Shown: piece after piece, positions 47,124 through 55,700 of the stretch | Position numbering within the stretch: position 1 is the first letter of the stretch | Layout of the letters: every line of letters starts with the position of its first letter | Source of the DNA: Neptunomonas antarctica | GTDB taxonomy: Bacteria > Pseudomonadota > Gammaproteobacteria > Pseudomonadales > Balneatricaceae | Direction of reading: 5' to 3' | Length of the DNA stretch: 64,000 nt | Assembly (NCBI RefSeq): GCF_001305295.1 | Contig: NZ_LJSI01000015.1 | Span: 124,001-188,000, forward strand | Made by a program: the position numbers and the translations under genes | The notes under the pieces: generated by a model | Seen by the model: the letters and a program-made list of their open reading frames with translations, nothing else | What the model was told of the DNA's origin: nothing | Databases searched by the model: none

Positions 47124-48077
47124 ATGAAGAGCATGCGCCGACAAAGTTTACTATTGGCTTTATTATTTATAGTGTCTTTACCCGTTTCTGCTGCCTCAGA
47201 GTTAAAAGTACTGACCAGTATTACGCCGATACAGTTGATTGCAAGTGAAATTCTGGCAGGCGTGACGCAGCCCGATGTGTTATTGCCTCCAGGCGCATCA
47301 CCCCATCAATATTCATTACGTCCGTCGGATGTGCGCAAAATACAGCAAGCTGATCTTATCTTTTGGGTCGGGCCGGAGCTGGAGCGCTTCCTGGCAAAAT
47401 CATTAGGGCAAACCGATGCAACCGTGATCGCGTTGATGGATGAGGAGGCGCACTCAGATGAGGAGGCACATCCAGATGAGGAGGCACATCCAGATGAGGA
47501 GACGCATCCAGATGAGGAGACGCATCCAGATGAGGCTGGCGACCATGACCACGACCACGGTGGTGCAGATCCGCATATATGGCTTGATCCTCTGCATGCG
47601 TTGGAAGTTGCAGAGGTCATTCATGAGGCCGCGGTAAAAGCTGCACCAGCACAGAAAGCGCAGCTTGATAGTAATTATGCTGAGTTTTCATCGGCACTGC
47701 TGGCGCTTGATAAGCAGTTGATGCTTGAGCTGTCGCCGTTAGCTACGCGTGGCTTTGTGGTTTTTCATGATGCCTATCATGGTTTCGTTGCACATTATAA
47801 TTTGTTACAGCTGGATGCTATTACTATCAATCCCTCTAGAAAGGCCGGTGCGAAGCACTTAGCAGAGTTGCGCGAGGCCGTTATCCAGAGTAAAGCAGTC
47901 TGTATTTTCAGTGAGCCGCAATTTAGTTCAGCGGTGTTGCAGGCGGTTACGTCGGGATCGACCATCCATACTGCCGAACTGGATCCGCTGGGGCAAAGTA
48001 TCACGCCAGGCAAAGGTGCTTATCTTGCATTCCTGACTGATTTCGCCGCTGTGTTTGAGGGCTGTTTGAAGGATTAA
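47124..48077 (+). CDS. znuA: Zinc ABC transporter periplasmic binding protein ZnuA
   Basis: Captures zinc in the periplasm for ZnuBC. 317 residues with signal peptide (QSLLLALLFIVSLPVSAA). The SBP_bac_9 pattern: LLPPGASPHQYSLRPSDV (first His ligand), ADPHIWLDPLHA (second), FVVFHDAYHGFVAHYNL (third), and FSEPQFS. Between them is the flexible loop, rich in His and acidic residues: five DEEAHP-type repeats from 18-bp DNA repeats, then GDHDHDHGG. Two in-frame ATGs (47124 and 47133) are possible starts. It is divergent from zur with Zur boxes in between. Confidence 0.96.
   Translation: MKSMRRQSLLLALLFIVSLPVSAASELKVLTSITPIQLIASEILAGVTQPDVLLPPGASPHQYSLRPSDVRKIQQADLIFWVGPELERFLAKSLGQTDATVIALMDEEAHSDEEAHPDEEAHPDEETHPDEETHPDEAGDHDHDHGGADPHIWLDPLHALEVAEVIHEAAVKAAPAQKAQLDSNYAEFSSALLALDKQLMLELSPLATRGFVVFHDAYHGFVAHYNLLQLDAITINPSRKAGAKHLAELREAVIQSKAVCIFSEPQFSSAVLQAVTSGSTIHTAELDPLGQSITPGKGAYLAFLTDFAAVFEGCLKD
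47439..47528 (+). repeat. 18-bp tandem repeat in the znuA metal-binding loop
   Basis: Five units of GATGAGGAGGCACATCCA and close variants, in frame, each giving Asp-Glu-Glu-Ala/Thr-His-Pro. The middle copies are almost identical, which fits recent slippage expansion. Confidence 0.88.
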
Positions 48078-48121
48078 AGATTATACGGGAGGCTATATTT
48101 TTCAATATGGACGAAAACGGC

Positions 48122-48150
48122 TTCCCAAACCTAAAGGCGGTCTATATAAT
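48122..48150 (+). promoter_or_regulatory. Likely tRNA promoter
   Basis: TATAAT at 48145-48150 with a TTCCCA -35 element at 48122-48127 and a 17-base spacer. A GC-rich discriminator (ACCGCCG) follows, as in stable RNA promoters. It lies 15 bases ahead of the first tRNA-Leu. Confidence 0.6.
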
Positions 48151-48165
48151 ACCGCCGACTTTCGA

Positions 48166-48252
48166 GCAGATGTGGTGGAATTGGTAGACACGCTAGCTTC
48201 AGGTGCTAGTGCCTTCACGGGCGTGGGAGTTCGAGTCTCCCCATCTGCACCA
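48166..48252 (+). tRNA. tRNA-Leu (anticodon CAG), copy 1
   Basis: 87 bases with encoded CCA. The acceptor stem is GCAGATG/CATCTGC, the anticodon arm CTAGC-TTCAGGT-GCTAG gives CAG, the T arm includes GTTCGAGTC, and the long variable arm GCCT-TCAC-GGGC marks a class II tRNA. It reads CUG codons. Confidence 0.97.
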
Positions 48253-48354
48253 AATCCTGTTTCTTCAGGCTTGGTGCTGAAAGCGAAAATATCAGAGCTT
48301 ACACTCTTTAAATGTATGTTTGATTTCAAATATTGATGTCAAAGTAAGACCGAT

Positions 48355-48441
48355 GCAGATGTGGTGGAATTGGTAGACACGCTAGCTTCAGGTGCTAGTG
48401 CCCTCACGGGCGTGGGAGTTCGAGTCTCCCCATCTGCACCA
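48355..48441 (+). tRNA. tRNA-Leu (anticodon CAG), copy 2
   Basis: Identical to copy 1 except for one base in the variable arm (GCCC instead of GCCT), which changes a G-U pair to G-C. It lies 102 bases downstream and is probably in the same transcript. CCA is encoded. Confidence 0.97.
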
Positions 48442-48595
48442 ATCGGTTATTCCTTTTTTCCTGCTTTATCTTGCTTCTTGTGTTTCTTCTATCTGTATCT
48501 CATAGGTGTGAATTGCTGGTAACGGATCAGCGAGTGCCTGATTCCCGCCGAATAATCTATGCTCTCTTTCACGGAAAAAGACACAAATTTACTCA

Positions 48596-48724
48596 TCAAT
48601 TCATTAAAATAATGACTTGTATGATGACGGGCAGAATAGCGATAACTAAGCCTCCTAATACCATCAAGATAGAAGGAATTACACCAATAGTCTCAACACC
48701 TTGTTCTTCATTTGTGTGTGTCAT
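48596..48724 (-). CDS. Small membrane protein, 42 residues
   Basis: A short reading frame from an ATG at 48724 to a TGA at 48596. It starts MTHTNEEQGVETIGVIPSI and ends with LMVLGGLVIAILPVIIQVI then ILMN, so a short acidic N-terminus precedes one hydrophobic helix. GAGAGATACGACA precedes the start and gives a plausible ribosome site. I do not recognise a family. It lies alone between the tRNA genes and the EAL protein. An overlapping 111-codon frame on the other strand has a less natural composition. Confidence is moderate because the gene is short. Confidence 0.5.
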   Translation of the reverse strand: MTHTNEEQGVETIGVIPSILMVLGGLVIAILPVIIQVIILMN

Positions 48725-48828
48725 TGTCGTATCTCTCTGTATTTGTTTGCTTACAGGAGGTAATGCAATGTCGGTGCCAGATAGTATAAGTATTTTATCT
48801 CTATGATTTTAAAAGCATTAAAAATTTT

Positions 48829-50619
48829 TCAAATTATATGCTCTTTCTCTGATCGCAGTCCTCTGCCATTTTTAGTTTTATAAATGTCAAATGTGTCATT
48901 GTTGACGTAGCGTTGGTTTATATCCGAAGCAGATAGGCCCGGATCATAGTAAAACCCTTGTACTTTCGTGATTCCTAATGATTTGCACAACTGTTCATTC
49001 TCTTCTGTTTCAACGCCTTCCGCGACTATCACTAAATCCAATGTTTGTAGCATCTTTACAAGGCCGGTCATCAAAGTCACTTTTTTATCACGGTCATGTT
49101 TGCTCGGGTTGTGCTGCCCATTAGGAAGCATTGATTTATCAAGCTTCACGCAGCTCAGTGGGGTGTTGTGTAGATGCGAAATGGAGGAATAGCCAGTGCC
49201 GAAGTCATCCAGAGCCAAAGTGCATCCCAGCGCGATAATGTCATTTAAAAAAGCATGTGTTACATCGTTGATTTCCAGCAGTGTTGTTTCCGTTAGTTCG
49301 AATTCTATGAAACTCGGTGAGACATTATGTGTACGGCATAAGCGTTCTACGAGAGGGATAAATTCCTTATCGCGCAGCTGGGCACCTGATAAATTGATAG
49401 CCATTTTAAGTGGTTGGGTTAAGAGTGTGTTCCAGGCGGCTATTTGCTGAATGGCTTGGCTAACCACCCATCTGCCGATCTGGACTATCTGATGAGACTT
49501 TTCAGCAATAGGAATAAACTCAGCAGGTGAAATCAGCTCCGTGGGTGATTGCCAGCGGATTAATGCCTCAAAGCCTGTTAAAGACATGTCACTGGTATTG
49601 AATACTGGCTGATAGACTAAAAAGAACTCATTATTGACGATGGCTTTAGAGAGGTTATTTTCCAATGTGAGCCGACGTTGAGTCTGTTCATGCATTGTCT
49701 CTTCGAAAAAGCTGATAAGGCCCCGCCCTTCGCGCTTAGCTCGGTACATGGCAATATCGGCAAATTTCAATAATTCTTCTGCCGTTGCCTTTTTATCTTT
49801 CTGCCCAACAGAGATACCGATACTGATGGTTGTTTTAACTTCTTTTTCGTCAATGATGAACGGTGCGCGCATACTGAGCTGAATACGGTTGGCTATCCTT
49901 GCTACGTCAACGTGAGAGTGTTGATTCGTGAGTAGGATGGCAAACTCATCGCCACCGAGTCTGGCAAACAGCTCGGTGCCACGCAGTACATCTGTAATGC
50001 GCGCGCAAACACCTTTTAGTAACTCATCACCTGTATGGTGGCCAAGGGTATCGTTAATGAGTTTAAAGTTATCCACATCGAAAAGAATTATGGCCAGCCC
50101 TGACAAATCGCGCTGGTTGTTGTTTACTTCTGTTTTGAGCGTTACATCAAACAGGTATCGGTTCGCTAAATGAGTGAGTGAATCTTGCTCTGCTAATTTT
50201 TTAACGCGTTTAAAACTATCAAGGAGTTCTTGCTCTAGTGCGCCTTTTTTCTGCGCTTGCAATATGGTGCGTCTGAGCTTAGCGCCTGTAATTTCGTTTT
50301 TGAGCAAGAAGTCCTGCGCGCCGCATTCGATGCAATGCAGGGCAATATCCTCGTCTTCTGAATTACTCATCATCACAACGACTTCTGATTTACTGTTAAG
50401 GCGATGTTTGAGTTTGAGTTCAAGTAATAGCTCTACACCATTGCGCTGCGGTAGTCGGTAGTCCAGTAGAATTACATCAAAATACTGAGCATTACACATA
50501 GATAATGCAGTATCTACATCCATTGCTTCAGTGATACTGCAGTTGAATGATGATTTAAGTAAAGAGCGTCGGACGCTCTCTCTATCAACAATGTCGTCAT
50601 CAACAATTAACACGCGCAT
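48829..50619 (-). CDS. Receiver-GGDEF-EAL response regulator
   Basis: A 596-residue regulator of c-di-GMP. The receiver (1-120) has the phospho-acceptor Asp53 in VILLDYRLP. The diguanylate cyclase domain has an intact GGDEF at 222-226 (ARLGGDEFAIL). The phosphodiesterase domain has EALIRW near 350, LDDFGTGYSSI and VAEGVETEE, so both output domains look catalytically able. The ATG at 50619 follows GAGAGAAATAATA. It is last in the histidine kinase-receiver-this gene operon, so the kinase probably controls c-di-GMP through it. Confidence 0.94.
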   Translation of the reverse strand: MRVLIVDDDIVDRESVRRSLLKSSFNCSITEAMDVDTALSMCNAQYFDVILLDYRLPQRNGVELLLELKLKHRLNSKSEVVVMMSNSEDEDIALHCIECGAQDFLLKNEITGAKLRRTILQAQKKGALEQELLDSFKRVKKLAEQDSLTHLANRYLFDVTLKTEVNNNQRDLSGLAIILFDVDNFKLINDTLGHHTGDELLKGVCARITDVLRGTELFARLGGDEFAILLTNQHSHVDVARIANRIQLSMRAPFIIDEKEVKTTISIGISVGQKDKKATAEELLKFADIAMYRAKREGRGLISFFEETMHEQTQRRLTLENNLSKAIVNNEFFLVYQPVFNTSDMSLTGFEALIRWQSPTELISPAEFIPIAEKSHQIVQIGRWVVSQAIQQIAAWNTLLTQPLKMAINLSGAQLRDKEFIPLVERLCRTHNVSPSFIEFELTETTLLEINDVTHAFLNDIIALGCTLALDDFGTGYSSISHLHNTPLSCVKLDKSMLPNGQHNPSKHDRDKKVTLMTGLVKMLQTLDLVIVAEGVETEENEQLCKSLGITKVQGFYYDPGLSASDINQRYVNNDTFDIYKTKNGRGLRSEKEHII

Positions 50620-50647
50620 TATTATTTCTCTCATTTTTTATTTTTAT

Positions 50648-51070
50648 TTACGTGGGTAGATAGGCGATTTTCCAGTACCCATTTAATACGGCCACAACGT
50701 CTAATATGCCTTCGCCTGAACTCTCTTTGAGAAAGTATCCCGCAATTTGTTGGTGGTAGGCCTGCATCATTTCGTCTTCAGAGCGAGAGGTGGTGAGTAC
50801 AAAGATGATGCTGTCTTCGAAGTCGGGCTCCTTTCGAACAGCCTCTATAAACTCTAAGCCATTCATGCGAGGCATTTGTAAATCGAGCAAGATAATGAAA
50901 GGTTTTTTTATGTCACCCTGTTGCAGCATTTCCAGTGCTTCCAACCCGTCTTTTGCGCGTACAATCGGGTTACCTATGCGCAATTTATTAAAGGCGCGCG
51001 AAATGCTCATGGCATCTACATCGTCGTCTTCAATTAAGAAGAGCGTTACTTCGCTAGGTTGTTTGTGCAT
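50648..51070 (-). CDS. Stand-alone receiver (CheY-like response regulator)
   Basis: 140 residues, one REC domain of the Rcp1/phytochrome-associated type. The acidic pocket is EDDDVDA near the start, the phospho-acceptor is Asp63 in ILLDLQMPRMNG, and the switch Thr and Lys are in VLTTSRSEDE and FLKESSG. Without an output domain it is likely a phosphate carrier or a regulator of the kinase. It lies 39 bases after the kinase gene and 28 before the GGDEF-EAL regulator. Confidence 0.92.
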   Translation of the reverse strand: MHKQPSEVTLFLIEDDDVDAMSISRAFNKLRIGNPIVRAKDGLEALEMLQQGDIKKPFIILLDLQMPRMNGLEFIEAVRKEPDFEDSIIFVLTTSRSEDEMMQAYHQQIAGYFLKESSGEGILDVVAVLNGYWKIAYLPT

Positions 51071-51109
51071 GATGGTTATTTACCTGTAATGCCCGTTGAT
51101 ATTGAATGT

Positions 51110-53644
51110 TCATATTAAGTGTTGAGGTATAGGTAAGTAGGTGACGATAGTTGTCCCTTTAGTTTCTTCAGACTCAATCTGTAATGATCCTCCATAGCCC
51201 TCAATAATTTTTTTACATAACGCGAGCCCCATTCCGCTGCCTTCTACCTCGTCTCTGGGGCGAAGAGTCTGGAACATTTCGCATGCTTTCGCATGTAAAT
51301 GTTGTGGGATGCCCGCGCCATCATCGATAACCCTGAGATAAAATCCGTCCGGGTTAGTATCAATACTGATGTTTATATGGCCCGTTTTATCCGGGTGGTG
51401 TTTAACGGCGTTACCGATCAGGTTTCTCAGCACTTGCTCAAGTGGTATTTTAGGCGCAATCACTGATATGTCGGGTGCGGTGCAGATGAAGCCTGTGGGA
51501 ATATCCTGCAGGGTTGCTATATTTTTTGTTAGTTGCTGAATGTTAACGCGCTCGTACTCATGGCTAACCCGGCCAACCCGTGAAAATAATAAGAGATCAT
51601 CGAGTAGTTTTGCCATTCGGCTGACACGGGATTTAAGTAAATCAAAATGTTCTTTTGATGCCTCAGGGATAACTTCGAGACAGTCTTCTTCAATCCAGCC
51701 TGCTAGTTTGCTGATGGCATTAAGCGGCGCTTTTAAGTCATGTGAGGCGACATAGGCAAACTGATCTAGCTCTTCGTTACTGCGTTCTAGTTCGAGATTT
51801 TGTGCGGAGAGTCTGAGAGATAAGCGCTTGGCTTCGTCGATGTTGATGATTTGAGCAACGATATAGCATACCTTTCCTATTTTATCTTTAACCGTAGAGG
51901 CTGAAAGTACACCCCAAACAAGAGCACCATCTTTACGTTTGTATTGTTTTTCCAGATGAATAGAGTTCACATGGCCTTGAATCATGTTGATTAAGTTGTC
52001 ATTCGATGCGATGTGCGCATCTTCTGGCAATATATCAGTCACGGGCCGGCCTATTAATTCTTCAGGTGAGTAGCCTAACCATTCAGCTAGTGCCTTATTT
52101 ATTTCAGTGAAGTGGCCTTGTGTATTCATCATTAAAAAGCCAGCTAACGATGCATGTACCGCCGCACTTAAAATGGCTTCTTTTTCTGCGATTTTCTGCT
52201 CATCTTTTTCTTTATCTGTCAGATCGTGGATAACACCGGTAAATATTTTAGAGCCTGCTTCATTACCTTCACTCACTTGTAAATAGATAGGGAAAACAGT
52301 GCGATCTTTTCGGAGTCCCTGAAGTAATCGTCGTTTGCCTATGACGCGTTTTTCTCCGTGGGTTAAGTAATCGTGTAAGTAACCATCATGTGCCGATTGG
52401 TGAGGCTCTGGCATCATACATCGAATGTTTTGTCCGACCAGTTCTTCTCGTGTGTAAAGGAATAGTTTTAGTGCGGCATTGTTAACCTCAAGAATTGTTC
52501 CCTTATCGGAGATGACAACTAAGCCATCAAGCATAGTATCAAACGCACTACTCATCCTGTTATAGGCTGATTCCAGATCCTGTTTGTTTTTTACGAGGTC
52601 TTGAGTGACAATTTCGGCATAGTCGATGACTTTGCGATGATTGAAAATCAGTACCATAAAGAACGCGAACAGTAATATGTTCAGAATAAGTCCGGAAAAT
52701 AGGATAATCAGTGGTTGATAATTAGAAAACAGTGACTTGAAAATTTGGCTGCTTTGTATTTTAAATGTCCAGATTCTTCCATGGAGATCAATCTGGTAAG
52801 TTTCACTAAACAGTGGCATGGGGTCGAAATCGACTGAAGCGGTAGATAGCTCGTTGTACAACAGGTCGTCGCCATCTTTGATCGAAAAGTTTACCAGACG
52901 ATTTTCATTCGCCAACGCTCCGTCCATTAAATTTTTCATAATAAAAGGCGCGTAGACTATGCCTATGAATTCTTTTTGCTTTTGTTCTAAGGTTTCGGGG
53001 ACTCTGTCGCTGGAATAGAAGGGCACATATAAGAGAAATCCAGGTGTTTTCTTTGAATCCTGGACCAGCACAATGGGCCCGGTGATCTGTGTTGTGCCCG
53101 AGTCTCTGGCCCGTAACGCAGCAGTGAGTCTATTGGCTTCATGCGCTATATCTAAACCGATCGCTTTAAGATTGCTCTTTTCGGGTTCTATGTAAGTAAT
53201 AGGCCAGAATTCATTGTTGTTATGCGCAGGGTGTATTTTGAAATAGGGACGGTCTTTCTGTTGGCTCTCCACGAATGGTGCGACTTGATCCGCGGCTATA
53301 TTGTATATGACCCCGATACCGTTAACCCCGGGGTACTTTGACTCAGTTCTTAATGCCCCCGCGTATGTTTTCCACGTGGCTGCTGTGAGCTCATTATTCA
53401 AAAGGTTGATAGTGGCGGCGCTATTTTTCAATGTGTCTTCATAATGACGGATACGCTCTTCAATCAACTCAATCAGATGATTCGCCTGAAACGAATACTG
53501 GAGGTCCATCTTTTGTTGGCTTTGTTGTGATGTTACATACCAGCCGCTTAAAGTGAGCAGAGTTGATGAGCAGAGAACAAGCCAGTGGGTCCAGTTAAAC
53601 CGGGAAAGGATGGCATAAAATGAGTAATTTGCAGTGAATATCAT
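51110..53644 (-). CDS. Hybrid-free sensor histidine kinase: CHASE, two PAS, HisKA, HATPase
   Basis: An 844-residue membrane kinase. TM1 is near 20-37 and TM2 near 311-334, with a CHASE-type periplasmic domain between (about 75-250; YPGVNGIGVIY and the GPIVLVQ region). Two PAS domains follow (about 365-475 and 490-605). PAS1 resembles the FixL PAS in MPEPHQSAHDGYL, but Arg433 stands where FixL has its haem His, so haem binding is unlikely. The phospho-acceptor is His635 in YVASHDLKAPLNA, and the ATPase has NLIGNAVKHH, DDGAGIP and GSGMGLALCKK. It is first in an operon with two response regulators. The ligand is unknown. Confidence 0.93.
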   Translation of the reverse strand: MIFTANYSFYAILSRFNWTHWLVLCSSTLLTLSGWYVTSQQSQQKMDLQYSFQANHLIELIEERIRHYEDTLKNSAATINLLNNELTAATWKTYAGALRTESKYPGVNGIGVIYNIAADQVAPFVESQQKDRPYFKIHPAHNNNEFWPITYIEPEKSNLKAIGLDIAHEANRLTAALRARDSGTTQITGPIVLVQDSKKTPGFLLYVPFYSSDRVPETLEQKQKEFIGIVYAPFIMKNLMDGALANENRLVNFSIKDGDDLLYNELSTASVDFDPMPLFSETYQIDLHGRIWTFKIQSSQIFKSLFSNYQPLIILFSGLILNILLFAFFMVLIFNHRKVIDYAEIVTQDLVKNKQDLESAYNRMSSAFDTMLDGLVVISDKGTILEVNNAALKLFLYTREELVGQNIRCMMPEPHQSAHDGYLHDYLTHGEKRVIGKRRLLQGLRKDRTVFPIYLQVSEGNEAGSKIFTGVIHDLTDKEKDEQKIAEKEAILSAAVHASLAGFLMMNTQGHFTEINKALAEWLGYSPEELIGRPVTDILPEDAHIASNDNLINMIQGHVNSIHLEKQYKRKDGALVWGVLSASTVKDKIGKVCYIVAQIINIDEAKRLSLRLSAQNLELERSNEELDQFAYVASHDLKAPLNAISKLAGWIEEDCLEVIPEASKEHFDLLKSRVSRMAKLLDDLLLFSRVGRVSHEYERVNIQQLTKNIATLQDIPTGFICTAPDISVIAPKIPLEQVLRNLIGNAVKHHPDKTGHINISIDTNPDGFYLRVIDDGAGIPQHLHAKACEMFQTLRPRDEVEGSGMGLALCKKIIEGYGGSLQIESEETKGTTIVTYLPIPQHLI

Positions 53645-53845
53645 AAGGTAAGGGTTCCGCGTACCTTGTCGGTATGGGTTATGTGGCTTGTGTGGATATC
53701 CCTTTCCATTCTCTCTTTATAATTTAGCTCATATATAAGAAATAGCTATTTTGGGGCTAATATTTTCCGGCAAGTATTTAGAACCCAGATGAATACCTCT
53801 TTCAGGGAGCTGCCGTTATAGCCCGAAAAACAGTGTTAACCAACG

Positions 53846-55513
53846 TTATGATTGCGGTAGCGCAAACCAGCGTAATTTTTCGGCTGCTTCAGGCAGTATC
53901 AGTTCGTATTTGAATCCTTCTCTGTTGTCTCTGCGTATTTCCTCTTCTGCGTATGCCATATAGTCAGGCAAGTTTACCGTTAACGGGGGGGGCGTCGTGT
54001 CTGGAATCGCGTTAACCGAATTAAAATCTAATGTGCCCAGACTTGAGTCTGGAAAGATCTTTTTATCCTGATAGCGCCACACGCCACTCACTTTATCGAA
54101 ATGGTAAAAAGGTAAAAGTTTCCAGCCATATTCTGCGACCAGTTCGATTGCACGCACAATGTAGTCAAAGCTTGTCTCATCAATAAAATAGTTAAAATTC
54201 AAGCGTGTCCAGCCAGGTCTCATTACCATGAGGCCTTCCAGTAATTGTGCTTCGAGGGCTTTGCTATAGGCCATATCCATGCCTAGCAGGCTATGCCCGT
54301 ATGGGCCAGCGCAGGAGCAGCCACCACGGGCCTGAATGCCAAAAAGATCATTCAGCAACGCAACTACAAATCCATAATGAAGATCTTTATCGCTACCCTT
54401 GTGTTTGATTCGCAATGAGATAATAGAAAGACGTGGGGCGTTAAGATTGCCCAGAATCTCGATGTTGTCGCAATCGGACCAACGCTTCAGCGCTCTTTGA
54501 ACGAATGTGGTTTCGCGGCGTTCAATTTCATCGGTGCCGACGGCTTGCTGTAATTTGAATACCAGACCTGCGCGAATGGATTCGATGATGGCCGGTGTGC
54601 CGCCTTCTTCGCGGCGCTCAGTATCGGCAATATAGCGGTGGTCTGTTGGTGTTACATAGAGCACCGTGCCGCCGCCGGGTACGGCGGGTACGCGGTTGTG
54701 TATGACGCGTTGATTAACAACCAGGATTCCCGGGGTCCCCGGTCCGCCAATAAACTTGTGCGGAGAGATAAATACGGCGTCTTTGCTGTTGTTCGTTGTC
54801 GGGTTTTCGCTGCCTCGCATATCGATACCCACATAGGGGGCTGCTGCGGCGTAGTCCCAAAAAGAAAAAGTGTTGTAGCGCTGCAGTAATTCTGAGACTG
54901 CATCTACATCTGTTTTTAATCCCGTCACATTAGAGGCGGCGGAGAAACTGCCTATTTTGGTTGTTCTGTCCTTGTATGCCAGTAACTGAGTTTCGAGAGC
55001 TTTCAGGTCTAATATTCCTTCACTATTTAACGGAATAACGACGAGTTCAGCTATGCTCTCTCTCCAGGGCAGCTCGTTAGAGTGATGCTCATAGGGGCCG
55101 ATGAAAACCACAGGACGCTCGTGGTCCGGGATCTGTTGCTGTAGCTGGTAGCGCTCATTCAGGTCGCTGGGCAGGCGAATATTCAGAATGTCGATTAATT
55201 TGTTGATGGCAGCCGTTGCACCTGATCCGCAGAAAATCACGCTGTCTTCTTGGCGGGCATTCACTGCACGACGGATTTCCTGACGTGCTTCTTCCCGTAG
55301 TTTGCTGGTTTGAGCGCCCGTATAGGACGTTTCGGTATGTGTATTAGCGTAAAAAGGCAGCACATGCTGGCGGATATAGTTTTCGATAAACCCCAGAGAC
55401 CGGCCTGAAGCTGTGTAGTCAGCATAGACCAGTGGCTTCTGGCCGAACGGCGTTTCTATTAACTGGTTGTCGCCGATGACCGATGCTCGAATGCTCTCTA
55501 CCAATGTGCTCAT
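53846..55513 (-). CDS. Class V aminotransferase / cysteine desulfurase-like PLP enzyme
   Basis: 555 residues, PLP type I fold. The start YADYTASGRSLGFIENYI is the substrate-binding segment, GSGATAAINKLIDIL binds phosphate, and the Schiff-base Lys is in VFISPHKFIGGPGTPG (near residue 255). RGGCSCAGPYGHSLLG carries a Cys pair where SufS has its active-site Cys. The enzyme is longer than IscS/SufS (about 400), with a C-terminal extension of some 120 residues. Substrate unknown; amino acid or sulfur metabolism is likely. It is divergent from an Lrp-type regulator, probably its controller. Confidence 0.88.
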   Translation of the reverse strand: MSTLVESIRASVIGDNQLIETPFGQKPLVYADYTASGRSLGFIENYIRQHVLPFYANTHTETSYTGAQTSKLREEARQEIRRAVNARQEDSVIFCGSGATAAINKLIDILNIRLPSDLNERYQLQQQIPDHERPVVFIGPYEHHSNELPWRESIAELVVIPLNSEGILDLKALETQLLAYKDRTTKIGSFSAASNVTGLKTDVDAVSELLQRYNTFSFWDYAAAAPYVGIDMRGSENPTTNNSKDAVFISPHKFIGGPGTPGILVVNQRVIHNRVPAVPGGGTVLYVTPTDHRYIADTERREEGGTPAIIESIRAGLVFKLQQAVGTDEIERRETTFVQRALKRWSDCDNIEILGNLNAPRLSIISLRIKHKGSDKDLHYGFVVALLNDLFGIQARGGCSCAGPYGHSLLGMDMAYSKALEAQLLEGLMVMRPGWTRLNFNYFIDETSFDYIVRAIELVAEYGWKLLPFYHFDKVSGVWRYQDKKIFPDSSLGTLDFNSVNAIPDTTPPPLTVNLPDYMAYAEEEIRRDNREGFKYELILPEAAEKLRWFALPQS

Positions 55514-55611
55514 CTTATTATTTCCTCGCTCATGTGAAGCTAAATAATAGAGAAAATAGCGTTGAACAATGTCTCTTATTGCATCAGTAAAATTATAATA
55601 ATCGAATTAAT

Positions 55612-55638
55612 GTTTCACTTTTCAAGAAATAGTGGAAC
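55612..55638. promoter_or_regulatory. Candidate operator between the aminotransferase and Lrp-type gene
   Basis: GTTTCACT and AGTGGAAC form an imperfect inverted repeat in an AT-rich gap between divergent genes, where an Lrp-type protein would often bind to control both. Low-confidence pattern. Confidence 0.3.
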
Positions 55639-55700
55639 GATGAGTCATTTAATTTATTTTGAAGAGAACGACATTAATTTTTTATGGTAGGAGTGCTGAT

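Noticed and set aside
47439-47528. CRISPR-like short repeat array
   Set aside because: Units are contiguous with no spacers and lie in frame in znuA.
48166-48441. tRNA-Leu pair as an attachment site for an integrated element
   Set aside because: No integrase, no duplicated tRNA 3' fragment elsewhere in the window, and ordinary core genes on both sides.
48471-48806. A 111-codon frame on the plus strand after the tRNA genes, whose last 12 codons (MSVPDSISILSL) follow AGGAGG
   Set aside because: Unnatural composition and overlap with the more plausible 42-codon membrane protein on the other strand; the SD match may be chance.
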